From: Opisthorchis felineus
Lineage: Eukaryota; Platyhelminthes; Trematoda; Opisthorchiida; Opisthorchiidae
Direction: 5' to 3'
NCBI GenBank assembly: GCA_004794785.1
Contig: SJOL01005655.1
Span: forward strand, 251,637-315,636
Length of the DNA: 64,000 bases
A model generated the notes under the pieces. The model ran no database searches. It was not told where the DNA came from and worked only from the letters and a program-made list of their open reading frames with translations. Shown in pieces: positions 46,801 through 59,360 of the stretch. The translations under genes and the position numbers were made by a program. Positions within the stretch are counted from its first letter, which is position 1. Every line of letters starts with the position of its first letter.

Positions 46801-49800
46801 GACCTCGGCCTCTCAGTAAGGCTAGAATCAGGGGACCTTCAACGCTTCATGGATAGGCCTGACGCTTAAATCCGAACAAGAGAACTTCCTCAACATCCGT
46901 TTTGCTTTGTCCAACAGTTTGACAATGAACTCCCGAGTACTATGGAAAAACCGTTTAAGATACGGCCAGTTTCGTTCCTCATGGCGTCCTCATAGAAGTT
47001 GTATCAGACATAGACAACAATAATCAACACAATTATTGAGTGAACTGATTTTGTCCACCCCATGAGCATCAGTCAGCATATCATTCGTAGACTAAGAGGA
47101 TCACCAGTTAAATCCGTGAGTATCGCGACTTCCGAATTCGGCCTAGGGTCATTAATTAATTGTATCACTGAAACGTCCATAGTTAATTTTGGACGCACCA
47201 ATAGGATCGTACGGGGAAAGTATGTGGAAAACCAAATTTTAAAAAATCAGCAGAAAAATGCGTTTGTTGATCTGTTTAAACCTTGGTGTCCTTAGCCGAA
47301 TAGTAAAGAAAATAAAAAAAATCAGGATGCCGTAGCGTTTCGTACACCTTGCTCTGGTCGTCCTCCTTTGGAAGGACAGATTGAGATACACCTCTACAAA
47401 AAACTCCCCTTCCTAAGGTAGTCGCTTCTAACATGGAGTTTTCAGTGAATCGGGTCTAAGCGATTTCTTCTTCAGAGGGGTCTCTTCTTGAGACAGTCTG
47501 TCCGTCAGGGTCCACAGTAATGATGCACGATTGACAAGATTTTTCAACTTTGCAGGAACGTTTGGATGTTCGGTTTTCAACATTCTACAGAGATCCCACT
47601 GGTCAACTCAGTAACTAAGACCAACTAAGTGTAATCTTTTCTAACAGGAGGTCTTGTATGACAGACTCAATTGTCGAACGGACATTCAGAGACCAATCAA
47701 CTGTTCTTCTGAAGAGTGTTGACTAACTTCTGCACCATCAGTGTAGCGCAACGTGAGACCTTGGGAAACGATTTTTTCGATATCTAAGTACTCAGCAGTA
47801 TTTCCACGATGATCGGTTATGAGTTTAGTTTCTGAAAACTGGCGTTGATGCGGGCTTCCTGGGGATGTGCATCTGCTGACGTATGGTTGTTCCCTACCCA
47901 ATACGCCTGCTCCATTCTGGAGAACTAAGCTCACACGAACGCACACTCGGTTGGCCTACTCAAATCTCTATTTACTTGAATACCTGTCCAGAGGAGATTA
48001 GTTTGTTTGAAACCCTCATGTGGTCTTCAGAGAGGGACAACTGTGGCGATTATGTACCGCAGAGATGAAAATCACGCTGGTTGGCTCCTGGTTAGCTCGA
48101 AGTGAGACCTAACTGTCATGAGGTTATTCAGGGTTGGTGTCTCAGAGCAAAAGCACAAGAAACAGGGCTGAAACGGTCCTAATCCGAGAAGTTGTCGTTT
48201 TTGGGTTTAGCCTGTTGAGGAACACTACTGCGTTTCATGAACTATAAAAAATCTGCGGAACACAAGTGAGGTTGAAGAAAATCAGAACTAGGAAGTGTAC
48301 ATCTTTCGGTTTCATTCAGTCTCTATCCGCAATGCATGTTGAATATTTTTGTGACCTCACCTCTACAAGAAAATGTGAACCGAAATGGAAAGCCCGGATA
48401 GTATCCAACCGTTCAATCGCTGCGTGGTGGTTCAGACTGACAAAAGCGATTTTCTGAATAAATCTAGGATCTGCTGTGTGCCCAGCCAGGTTGCGGGTTT
48501 GTTCTGCCGATAAAGGGAAGGAGTAGACCGTGGTTAGTAGAGACGAAAAAAGGTTACGTGTAACAGCTTACAACAATCTGTTAGATGAAATAGTCTTAAA
48601 AAGCATCAGTGATGTTTACAACAGTTGGTCCTATCGAAGGCAAATTTTAGAAGACGCCTATCACTCAGGAACACTCATGACGAAGTCTCTAACGTAACTC
48701 AACTCCCCTGACAAAACGTTCGCGTTACGCTATCTAGCTACGGTGAAATGTAGCCCATGAATTAAATTCATTCTGACCAATGGACAATTCGGGGCTTTCA
48801 ACCGAGAGTGGATACAGCTGCTCACATAAATGGTCCATACCTTGGCACGGATAGTACAGACAGCATAATAAAGCATTGACATCAGAAGCGTTGACTGGGG
48901 AACTGCAGTCTATATGAAAGACATGTATTTTTTGTACCGTGAGACAAAATTTCAAGGATTTCCGCATGAGAACTTATAGTTGTAGTCAAGTGTCTTAATG
49001 CGGTACGTTCTATATCAGATGCATTTCACCGCAGCAATGCAAGGAACTGGGTTATGTTTTCATACGCACTCGCTTCCAAAGCATAGACAGTAAATACTAT
49101 GTGGAGCAAACGAACATGTAAGATCATATCGGACGATCTGATAATGTCATTTCGACACGTCGAGAAACTCGTACTGAGGATTTACCATCATGGAAGAAGA
49201 CTTTCAAACTTCTTGGGCCGCATTAAAAGATAGCGGAGTGGTCAGTACAAGCTTTTGTCACTGATTAGGCAACAAGGACGACAAGGTAATTTGTGCAAAA
49301 AACCCCGTACAATAGCAGAATTTCAATATGAGCTTGCTAACGTTGAATGACAGAGATGGCTATTTCTAACAGGCTGGGCAAATCACCTCGGGGTGCGAAC
49401 GTACACTTCGCCTGTCAGTCCTTTCCAAATAAGCTAATGCGTTCGACAATGCGGTGATAATGCAATCACTTTCGGTTGATCTCACATAGGAATAACCATC
49501 TATCACTATGCAACAGTTTTAGCATTCCAGATTCCTCTGGACATCTGTGCGTAGTTGATAGACCACAAGCAGTTTGCAAGGAGCCGAGTATAGTTCTGTT
49601 TGCCAGCTGGTGATTCCGAGTTCAATTCAACAGAGCCCGGCAAGCCTAATTGGATGCTACAAGGGGTATCCATTGATTTACTGTATCCAACTCTGACGTG
49701 AATGCAAGATAGAGCCACCCAATTACGTCCCAAATTTGGTACACGTATGTAAGTCGCGAAGAGTCTAGCAAAATGTACCTAAATGAATTACACAATATTC

Positions 49801-52800
49801 TGAAAACCAAGATGTTTCGCAAGGAACCGAGCTGTCAACATGGATATGGTGCAGCGAGCGGAGACTTGTGAGGAATTATTAGTTATACGTGACCCTTCCT
49901 TGAAAGGACATGTTGAACAACGCAGTTTTGGGTAGTAGTTCGGACTAACTCCACCGAAATTGACAGATTTGACACTATCACATGACGCTTGTTTACAAAC
50001 ACTATCGTTGTGCTTTTAAATTCGATGTTTTCGGTGACATACTGAAGTAGAAATTAGATTTGCATTCCCGTGCTACGCATGCGTCGTATGCGCATTGGCT
50101 TTTCTGCGAGATGCAAAAGTACATTTGTGAACAGTTGAACAAAACAGGAATTTCGGAAACTTGCGAGTCGTGTGAGCATGAAAATCTCGGGTGTCAAAGG
50201 CGTTTTAAATTCAAACAGGACTGCGGTGACCATATGAGTGCTGTACGACAACTTATTTCAAAGATCGCGTGATTTTTCACATAATTTTATCGGCGTTCAA
50301 TCGAAACCAAAACATTAGGGATGGATAGATATGCATATTTTGTTCCTTCACGCCAGAAGCTTTTTTAGAATGGAAGGACGGTAGTCTCGAAAAGTTCAGT
50401 TATTTGAAATTCGCAATACCATAGTTGATGTAACAACAGTCTACCAAAGACCCGAAAATGAATCTGGTAATAAAGAAATATGAAGATTTCGAACGAACAC
50501 GGTGATTTCCCGAAACAGAGAACATCCCACACTCGATCAAGAATCGACTTATGCGGATGACACAAATCACCGCATGGCTGTCTAAGAAAAATCGGAGCAA
50601 CCATAAATCCAATTGAGCGAACAGACAGGACAAGCTTTTGGCACTAGTTTCATATGGCAGCGACTGATGCATGAAAGAACGGAAGTATCTATTCCGTCCA
50701 ATGGCGCCAGTTAGTCGTACTCAGAACTGAGCAGTCCAATTAGTGCCCGTGTTTCCTCGACCTATCAGAATCAGCTAGAGAGTGAGCTAGATGACGCAGT
50801 AGTCCCAATCCTGGTTAGGTTAGTTGAGCTCTGCCCATCCATATGAGTAATTCATACTGGACCGTGAAATGGATATCAGACGGCGGATGTGATTGGCTTG
50901 TTAGGGTATGCATCGGTGAACCTTGAAATGCCGTGTTTTGGGGGTTGAAACATTATAAAGGGGCACACTGAAATCAAGCGACGATTAATGTGTGGTATCC
51001 AGAAATTCTACGAACGAACGCAGTACGAGAAACAAAGGATTTAGTAGTGAATGCTAGTAGAAAACCACCAGGAGAATAGCGGATAGCTTCGTCACAGTTA
51101 ATCAGTGATAGTAACAGGAAAATGAAGTCCATGGAAGAACAGAGGCGGGGAACGAAAGATCCGATGGGAATCGAAACAACGCAGGAAAAACAATTCAGTG
51201 GATGTGAACATTCTCACTCAATTCGTTTTGACAATCCATGCTAGAGATTTGAACTTGGGCAGTAGTCAACGTGAACGCAAACACCAATAAACAAATCTAT
51301 CGAGTATCCAAATCTTTCTGAAGCGGTGAATATACTTCTGAAACTAGTGGCAGAAAAACACTTCAGAAGCATTCGTGTTAAAAAAGACAGAACATACAGA
51401 AACACCGCACGGAGAGAACGATATGTGTCGGTCCCATGGACGATCCCTCCAATGCGAAAGCGGTGTTTCAATAATTAGTGCGTTGTTGTATCAACCACTT
51501 TCGGTTTTTCGGGACACTGGAGGAGCACTTTCCGAAATACAATACTTATGATGTGTAGTGGCTCTCCCTGTAATGAAATTTCCCCATACGACCGCAAAGC
51601 AACGTATATTAGCGCAAGATACCGGTCTCAATTCCTTCAGAAATGTGACTGTCTCACTGGTAACTTCGAATGCGCTAGTTTTCCAGAGTCGTCTTCAGAA
51701 AAAATCCGTATGAAGAGGCATTGTCAGCGGTTGGTTCAAGCTTAAAATGCGAGACGTTATGTACGGAACAACAAACCTGACGTTTTAACTGAAAACACCC
51801 AGTGCGGAAAAGCGAGAAACTAAGTATTGCGGCGTGAAAAACGGAACCTTTCGGCGCCAGTTACACAGGTCCCCACCTGTACGATATGCCTGAAACGTTT
51901 CATTAAATGTTCAGAAATGTTACTCGACAAACAGGAAGTTGAGCAACTACGGTCAAGAAAATAATCATTCTGTACACAAAAACATGGTTAGAACGTATTA
52001 AATAGAAAGAATTTTGTAGCATCAGGCGAATCATTAGAGTTGTAGCACCCTAGGGCTGGTAGCTAAAGAACATCATCAGCTATCTACGTTTTCATCGTCA
52101 AACGTGTGAAAGCATACACCTGCTACAGCCGATACTACTGGAGAACAGATATCTCGCCTCCAAGGCTTACCCAAGGTCCATAAACACAAAGTGCTGCTAC
52201 CACCTCTGAACACGTATGAATCGCAATACACAATGTTGCTAAACGGTTATTGGAAGTCTTCAGGACTCTTCGAAACTTCATAACAAAGCATAGTGCTAGC
52301 AACACCGCTTATATTGAACAGTCCAATGAGCAAAATTTATCGAACAAAACAATGTGTTGTTGGTGAAATAAAATAATTCGAAAATCTTCATTAAAAGTAC
52401 TGTCTTCCTTAAATGCTGCGTAACTTTGCATATCTTTGTGTAAATAGATATGTGAGACCATTCAGACAGAAAATATAGGTACGCGTATTCCACTGTGAAA
52501 CGGCTCTTGTTCAATAGCACTCTATCTTCAAAAAAGACGATGTTGCTAGGGGATCACCTCCGGGTCCGTTTCTTGCTTTCAAGAAGAAATAGAACCTTAA
52601 AATCTATGCCATAGGTACGCTAATGATACACTGTCGTTCACCAGGCAAAAGACCGAGTGAATGTGATGCAGATGTTCACCTCAGCTCACTTTGCTACAAG
52701 GTCCACCTACGAACAGAACGCGAGGGGAAGTTGGTATTCCTATATATTGCCCTACGCCACGAGCCGAAGGGAGTGTTCAAACCTGGTTTACAAAAAGTAA

Positions 52801-55800
52801 CGCGGATTGGTCAATAAATCCACTTCATCAGTTTTGTTCCTTTGAAGATGAGTGTATTGCTTTTTTAGTAGGACAAGCAGGATTTGCACAAAAGTACAAG
52901 ACAATAGCTATCCATACAGGTTTTCGAAACGACATATGAAGGCAACTATGCAAAACCTCGTCAATATCGATGTACCACGGACGTTTGCCATCTAAGGCTG
53001 ATGTGGTGAGTTGCTGAAGCAGAAACTCATCAAAATTTTAAACGCACAATTCTGGTTGGTAAACTATGCACCACCGTTAGTCATCTCATACTAAGATAAG
53101 TGCTTAACGATCAACTGTTTCCTCAAGCTCAGTGTGTTTATAAGTTTATTTGCCCTCCATGGAGCAAGGCGCGTTGTCAGAACATCGAAGAGGACGTCTG
53201 AATTCAAAACCCAGTTGGACTCTGATAGGCTGAGATGAGAAGGGTCGAGGGAAGAATGAGCGTGAAGGAATATGACTGGCTCCAAGTGCAGGAAGAATCC
53301 AGGAAGTTGGAAAAACGCTATTCATACGCAGCCTCTAGCTTCCACACATGAGCGTCTGTACACCGTCGGGATTCTGAAACGCGATACAATCCATAATCAA
53401 CCGTTCGCTGCTCACATACCCTTCAATCAGATCGTTTGCCTGTCTTGTACAAACATCATTTACATAGCGACTTCACAGTATTCAGCTCATTTGGAAATTA
53501 ATGTTCTTCCCAATTATCTAGGACCGGTAATTCCACTTCTTCCTGATATTCCCTGCCAGGAACCCAAAATATACTAACGGCTGAAGTCCTTCACCTTAAC
53601 CCTCTATCCAATTGTGAATGGTTTCCATTTATGAGTATGATGTTCGTCATGTCGTGCTTTAGCCTTTTATTATTTGTCTGAGTAATAGCGTTCAATTCCA
53701 GACACTCGCGCCCTCCGCACGATAGCCCTCTTGTATGCTGACCCGGCAGACATGCGTTTAGTAACCATTTGGTTTAACGACGGCAAACAAAGTCAAATGA
53801 GGCCACCTGTGTTGTCGAATGTTTCGGCGATCTGTAACTGAACATCACATCTGGAAAATCCTTCTCAATTTCATCGCTGGTTTCAGAGCGTCCTTCATTT
53901 GGGTGGTCATGTCTTTCGGCCAGCCCATAGGACTGAGGAGGATGTAGGGATGTACAGACTTGAAGGATATCCAAACGACCAAATAGCACTTAGAATCTAC
54001 GAGGTTCAGTTTAGGGACCTTGATCTGTTATCACTGGGGGCGGAAAGCCAATCGAGCCACTACACCGCCAAGAAAAACACGTCAAAAAACACCATTTCAG
54101 CGGTCGGTTCTGCTATTGGTACGGCTTACCTCAGCGCCGTCATTACAACAATGTGTCGGTTCCCCGACGTCTCCTTGTCTTGTTGTGTATCAAGGAGTTG
54201 CTTACCTGACGGCGTTAGTTGTCTCACAGGTGGTGCCCTACTCGTAATCTCTTCGATCTTTGGGCGTGATGAGGTCGGTGGTACCTCGTTGTTTTGAGCC
54301 CCGACGTGTAGTACAGTAAAATTGTATTTTCGGAGGCGGTAAGCTCGTCATACCAGCCACCCTCGTATGTTCTTCGCGGTTATCAGCCGGGTTAACGGCT
54401 TGTGGTCGAAGATATCCAAGCCGGTGGCCAGCAAATACTCTCCATTTATCCTGCACATATGCAGTCGCTGAGCACTCCCTCTCGATTGTCGAGTATTTCA
54501 TTCTTTCTTGTCAACAAGTGGCTTAAACATTCGACCACACCATGTGACTATGAGGACGGATCTTATGTTAAAATCGCTTTTGTTGACTGACACAAAAAAC
54601 GTATTCTTCGGTCATGGTATAGTGAAATACTTCACGCTAAAAGCACTTTCCCTAAGGTCTTCGAACGCTGTCTCGAGTTCGTCATTCCAACCAAGTTTTT
54701 TGTTGAAAAGCGTTCGGTTTTTTGGTGCAAAATCTGGTACAAAACTCGCGTGGCAGTTTAGAAATCCCAGGAACGGCCGTCTTGATTTAGGTGACGGAAG
54801 ACTTTTAGTCGCTTCCAATTTCTCCGGCAATGGTTCCATCCAATCTCTTCCAACTAGATGTCTCCAGCAACCCGACATTTCTAACTGTTGACCTTGAGAC
54901 CTGCTTTGTCAGTTCTCCGCATAAATCTTCTAAGCCTCGTCCAACGCCCGTTATTTGGCTATGGGTACACTAGTATGACGCCTCCATACACTACCTCGCC
55001 TTCAAGCCTCTCCAATATCCACAACAAAAGGAGTTGGAAAGTTACTCGAGTATTGCAAAGATTGAAAGGTATTCGAAGGAATCCGTACTTTAAACCTCTG
55101 AAACAATGTCGTTTTGCGCTTGTCGCCCTTGACCATCGGCAGCTACCAATATCCTGAACGCAAGTCCATCGACGAGATGACTCGAGCCTCATGAAGGGGA
55201 GCAAATATAACTTTAGTTAAAGATATGGGAAATTCGTCCTTGATTGTAACGCTGTTGAATGCTTCGGAGTTGATAGAGAAATTGTACGTAAGAGGCAGAC
55301 TGGTGATGCGTAAGGCCTTTGTGTCTTCTGTATTCTTCCTTTTGCTGTCAGTACGTGCGGTTGCTCCTCTACCTCAGCGAGCAGATTTTGCGGGATTCTG
55401 CTAGTGACTGGCCGAAAATATATCTTGAATGGAGATCAGCGGTATGCCCCGTTTTGTCACAAAGCCCGTGGTCGTTGGACTTTGAAGGAAACAAATGTGA
55501 ACAGTCCACTAAGCATTGTTGTATACAAACCACAGAACACTAAATGACATCAGTCGCCTGACACCAATCAACTTGGCTTAGCTGCTGCGTGTGGAACACT
55601 TTCGGAAGTTCTCCGTGTTTGACCATAAATGCTTTTGAAGCATTGCGCGAGTTTAGTGGGAACACCTGGTCAGTAGTGTCAAAGTACGCCAGATGGTTTT
55701 CGGGAAAGTTCATTATCTCTTGACAAATCAGCTGGTCACACTCCACAGGTTACGCTGGTTAGGCCATGTGCATCGTATGGCAGAGGACCGTTTGCCTCGT

Positions 55801-57705
55801 AGAGCCCTATTCGTCCAGCCTTTTTGGGAGGGCCCAGTAGCAGTCGGTCCATGACCCGGCAACGAAGAATGAATGACCTCACCAGTCAACTCAGTCGCGT
55901 TAATAAATGCCATCTTTCCAGATGCCGACGGCGGGACATGACAACCCAGTGGTTAGTGTGGCCCTGCATTAAGGTTATCGTCTTCACTGCGTAGCTGTCA
56001 AACCGTCACGCCGGACAAACAGAATCATTCGATGTCAATTAACTGACTCGGCCATCACCTCCAACTTGTGGCTCTCATTCCCTTATTCTCCTTATCCTCG
56101 GTGAACAAAAGTGTAGCAGCTGAAACCAATGCATTTCGACGCGCGGTTTGTGAGCTGAGCAACTGAATGACTGGCTCAGTTTAGCTGTGACTTTGTTTGC
56201 TTGGCTTTCCATTAGGATTAAACTGTTATTCGGCAGACTGATTCCTGCCCTCCGTCGCAGCGGGACATCTATTCCTAGAATTGTCTCCTTTAAGTTTTCG
56301 AGTACTGAGGTCAAAGAAAACAGCTTAGAGCCAACATGAATTGCAACGTTTTGATTGCCCAACACTTTCGTTTTGCGTCCCCTCTACCACCTCCACTTCT
56401 AGGTTGTACGGTCTAAATGAAACGCTATCTATTGCGCTCGTAACTAACGCTGCTGCCCCAGCATCATTGCTACCGCTTTGTTAACTCCTATTTGAAATAA
56501 CAATCTCAGAACACCGTTCTTCCCGTCTCGCTTTAAACAAAAATAGGAGACAAAACGCTTGTCCGAATGAAACCGACCAACTCCGTGGCAAGCGTAGTGT
56601 CGTTGCTGGTTCCGCTTTGAACGATGTCTAAGGGGTCTCCGATTTACTGCCAACTTCAGGTATCCAATTTATCCTACAACTTCCTTTATTTTTATTTTCA
56701 AATTAATGCAGTCTATGCGATTAACTGGGGTGGCTCGGGAGCATTGCTACACGATCGATACCAACCTCTACACTAACTGCTGTGGCTACACGCACTCTAT
56801 ACTGTAGATCACTCGGTAAAATCTGTGGACCGGTCGCGGACCAATCTTTCTTCCGTGAGGTCATACTTGAAGGGCAGTCCCAGACGGGTGATGCAATGGA
56901 AACTCGTAATCCATTGTCGGATCCTCTTCTGGTTTGTAGTGGGTAGCATAAAATATGTCCATTGCTTTCTGTCTGTCTTGTTCCTTGGTGAATTAAACAG
57001 TCAGAGCATCACGGACGCCTGCCAGCGATGCTACTTCTCGTGTTTGTCTTACAAGTGTAAAAGCTGCCCTACCAGCAGTGCTTCCAAGGAGGTCGAAATG
57101 TATGCGTTTCTTTTCGGCCTATTGCACCTTGCAACCGCCTTGAAGTCAGCCAACCAGGTCCTGACGTCTTCGTCGGCGAAACGGTGTAGGTCACGACAGC
57201 TTCAACTTCAATCAAGCCGTCGGCGGATCCAATGTAGCGAGAAACGAGGCGATTAGACGAGCCTTTATTTACACACACACATTCTAGCTCTCTTAAGTGA
57301 CTGTTTATATACCGTCTGGATTCTGAACCGCGACGCAATCCGCAAGGCAGAGGAACTTTTCCCGCCGGCAATAGTTGCCCTGATGACGATATTTGAATTA
57401 CGAAGAACCAGAAAAATCGTTCAGGCATACGCATCATTTGTGCCCTGAGAGATATAGAAATTATTGGCACGATTTTGCGAACGTGGGTTAAAGGTCAGGA
57501 GGAAAATAATGTGGTCAGATGGAGTTACAGCTGCCAACTATTACTCAGTCAACCACATTTCTATTACAGTACCAGACCATGTATCCGACAAATAGTTTGA
57601 AAAGCAATCACACACCTGCACCGATTTGATACCAGGAGTACAGGATGTAAAATCCAATAAGGATGGCTCCAACTGGATCCAGGTACTTTAGATTTCGAAA
57701 TCGTT
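43704..57705 (-). CDS. Cation diffusion facilitator (CDF/SLC30-type) metal transporter, 3' part
   Basis: Two exons are recognised on the minus strand: 57705-57616 (loop plus TM6) and the last exon 43868-43704 (C-terminal cytosolic domain). CDF proteins are proton-coupled exporters of divalent metals such as Zn or Mn out of the cytosol, working as homodimers with six membrane helices and a cytosolic ferredoxin-like domain. The wording DPVGAI in TM6 and [12 protein letters not shown] near the C-terminus is closest, as I recall it, to the manganese-type subfamily of plants and fungi rather than to animal ZnT proteins. The expected exon between them (about 60 residues: end of TM6 to first strand, with the IDTV.AY block) was not found, and the 5' exons for TM1-TM5 lie beyond 57.7 kb or outside the window. 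The 13.7 kb between the two exons holds a gypsy element and LINE debris. It could be intact with a missed exon, or damaged. Confidence 0.75.
44980..45210 (+). mobile_element. LINE C-terminal fragment, decayed
   Basis: The frame near 44985-45070 reads [20 protein letters not shown] then [10 protein letters not shown], the [19 protein letters not shown] block found near the C-terminus of fluke LINE polyproteins. The rest is frame-broken. Sequence from about 44700 may belong to the same copy. Confidence 0.6.
45210..50050. other. Large intron of the CDF gene, mostly unrecognised
   Basis: The open frame on the minus strand at 47686-47890 ([20 protein letters not shown]) follows an acceptor-like CATACGTCAG and looks coding, but does not match the missing CDF segment. 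Minus 46225-46428 is similar in quality. No other gene or repeat family was recognised. Confidence 0.3.
50058..50272 (+). CDS. Cysteine-containing terminal exon candidate
   Basis: After GAAATTAG the plus-strand frame is open for 70 codons to TGA. It reads [20 protein letters not shown], then [11 protein letters not shown] and a basic segment. Six cysteines in about 50 residues, including CESC. Not identified; antisense to the CDF intron. Confidence 0.3.
50280..53750. other. No gene recognised
   Basis: Open frames at 52623-52939 (plus) and 53091-53577 (both strands) read like old retroelement sequence adjoining the gypsy remnant, but no domain could be named. Confidence 0.3.
53774..53989 (-). 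pseudogene. Gypsy integrase remnant
   Basis: [20 protein letters not shown] corresponds to the T.YHPQ.NG..ER.N..L block carrying the last catalytic Glu region of the integrase core, followed by [20 protein letters not shown], the W....P.V.FAYR...H..T block. Most of the core and the zinc finger are missing. Confidence 0.8.
54238..54501 (-). pseudogene. Gypsy RNase H remnant
   Basis: [20 protein letters not shown] matches the Y.TIERECLA.V.A..K.R entry of Ty3/gypsy RNase H. The following metal-site context (TDH.PL) is degenerate. Confidence 0.75.
54612..55204 (-). pseudogene. Gypsy reverse transcriptase remnant
   Basis: Two frames carry the palm (MPFGLCNAPATFQ-type block, here [13 protein letters not shown], and [11 protein letters not shown] in place of V.YLDDIIV.S) and the thumb/connection (SFLGLCNYYRRFIPNFA-type block). 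They are separated by a frameshift near 54880-54960. Confidence 0.8.
55745..55985 (+). mobile_element. LINE C-terminal fragment nested in the gypsy element
   Basis: Plus strand [20 protein letters not shown] then [10 protein letters not shown], and after a frameshift [20 protein letters not shown]: the C-terminal region of a LINE polyprotein, similar to the copies at 18.9 and 45.0 kb. It separates the gypsy protease (56.2 kb) from the reverse transcriptase (55.1 kb) and is oriented opposite to it. Confidence 0.75.
56075..56365 (-). pseudogene. Gypsy protease-region remnant
   Basis: [20 protein letters not shown] resembles the .ILG.DFL....  segment at the end of retropepsin domains with the strand that follows. 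The catalytic DSG part is not visible in this frame. Confidence 0.55.
57616..57705 (-). CDS. CDF transporter exon: TM6
   Basis: 90 nt between TTTCTCATTTTAG and GTGTGT. Reads [20 protein letters not shown] then YSWYQIGA: the conserved W/Y-x-L-D-P-x-G-A-I start of CDF helix 6. Ends one base into a codon. Confidence 0.8.
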
Positions 57706-58199
57706 CTAAAATGAGAAAAACAACTGAAACTCGCTCAATAAATATAACCGGGAATAAAAAGAGAATCCGACAAATAAGCAGCCAAGACAAAAAGAGTTCC
57801 CGCACTGACAAGCGTATGAGTTATCTCTATTGGAACCATCCAGATGTGAGGAATGATAATTCACCACACACATTTGGTATGAACAGAAAAATACTCATAG
57901 AGATTTTAGTGGAGCGATGGAGACTTTGTCCCGGCACCGACAAATTGAGAGAAGGGTTTCCTGGTGACGATAGACCCCAGCTTAAATCCATACAGCAAGT
58001 AAAGTTCGTTATCTATTGTGAGTATTCAGTAAAAACTGTCAAAAGGAGCGCACGCCTCACCGTGGTTTGGCGGCTTGTGCACATCCGTGACCTACTAGGC
58101 TATGCTGACGGTGTCCATGAGACACTGGAAGACTCTTATACTAGGTTGGACAGCTTGGTCCGTCAGGTTAGGAAGTAAAGTGTGAGCGGTGACAGCTAG

Positions 58200-58450
58200 G
58201 GTACACCAATTGGTTGCACCTTACGTGGATGTAGACCTGGCAATTTGCTTACAAACGCTTCGTCATCATTGGTGTGCTGTAACACATCGTGGTTCTGACA
58301 CCATCAGAGGAAATTGTATCACGCCTCAAGTGCCTTGCTGAGGCAAGTTAGGAATTCAGACATCACTGTGCTTTGGCGGCGATATAAATAAATGGTCCAA
58401 GATCTTGAAAACCCCAGATTTCTAAGGTGCACCTTACTCTTCTGATCAGT
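58200..58450. other. Short region without recognised features
   Basis: Between the CDF TM6 exon surroundings and the LINE fragment. No exon or known repeat was recognised; the upstream CDF exons for TM1-TM5 were searched for here and to the right and not found. Confidence 0.3.
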
Positions 58451-58459
58451 TGGTTTTCC

Positions 58460-59360
58460 TCAACATGCTCAGTGAATTTTGTGAATATAACAACTTAATG
58501 GTGTTCCCAGACTTGCGGGCGAGATTGTGTAATGAAGGTTCAGCAAAGGCATTTCTGCAAAAGGTGGTATCCGACAAGGATGCCCGCTCGCTCCAATTTT
58601 ACCATATTTCGTGATCGACGAGATAATGATACTGACCAGAAAGCCTTCAAAGCTCTTGAGCATTAATAGTTGTTTATCAAAATTACCTTACAGAGCTCAA
58701 TTTTGCCGACGACATCGTTATCGTCCAAGAAGAGGAAAAGGAGACGCTGGTGTGCTTCGGACGAACCAAACAATTCATTGCATCCCCAAGCATATGCATT
58801 TTGCCATTAAAGTGCTCTTGGACGTCAAGCGATCCAGGAGGCACTTGAGGTAATGGAGCGTTTCACACACATTTGACACTAGATAAGTTTCAACTGTAAT
58901 GCACCAGATGGTGTCAGTGCACGAATCTCCAAAGCTTGGATCACTTTTGTTGATTTGATACACCCGTGAATCTCGAGGGACATGCACACAAGGCTACAGT
59001 ACTGGCCATTTTATAGTATAGTTATGAGACGTGGCTTCTGCAGGCAACGGGACTGAAGTGTCTTCAGGTATTTGATAACCGTTGCCTCAGAACTATGGAG
59101 ATGTGTGGGTAGATAAAACGAATCGCGGCAACAAGACAATTAGAAAACGCGTGTTCGGTTGTGCAGCGTGGATTTCACTTTCTATACGGGTCGTCTGAGT
59201 GAGTGACTCATGGTGTAGAAACATCGGAATGCGTGCGGTAGGTCAGCACCGGATCCCTTTTCCCACCTTTTTATTCTTTTTTCATAACAATGTTTTCAAA
59301 TTAATTACGGCTGTACGGTAATGAAGCATGGGTGTGCAACACTAATGTGTAGTTGATGAT
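58460..59360 (+). mobile_element. LINE fragment: RT motifs and C-terminus, decayed
   Basis: Contains GIRQGCPLAPILPYFVIDEI (RT motif B region) near 58570, LNFADDIVIVQEEEKETLVC (the ADD catalytic box; Phe in place of the usual Tyr) near 58700, then ATGLKCLQVFDNRCLRTMEM near 59040. Frames are broken repeatedly. The 3' UTR from about 59215 resembles 19235-19400, so both are the same family. Internal sequence is missing relative to a full element. Confidence 0.8.

Larger units (their letters stand above)
53750..57250 (-). mobile_element. Decayed Ty3/gypsy LTR retrotransposon
   Basis: In order along the minus strand: gag-like (57210-57060, [15 protein letters not shown] and ISTSLEALL), protease region (56340-56190, [20 protein letters not shown]), reverse transcriptase (55130-54960, [20 protein letters not shown]), RT thumb/connection (54830-54640, [20 protein letters not shown]), RNase H (54500-54330, [20 protein letters not shown]) and integrase (53970-53780, [15 protein letters not shown] and [13 protein letters not shown]). 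Stops and frameshifts break the frame and the metal-binding YxDD of RT reads YGGV, so it is dead. No clear LTR pair was found. It lies in the CDF intron on the same strand. Confidence 0.85.

Noticed and set aside
47686..47946. Minus-strand frame as the missing middle exon of the CDF transporter
   Set aside because: It lacks the IDTV.AY-type block and the helix expected between TM6 and the C-terminal domain.
57663..58178. Long plus-strand frame of 171 codons
   Set aside because: It begins antisense to the CDF TM6 exon and has no splice signals or recognisable domain; the minus strand explains the conserved part.
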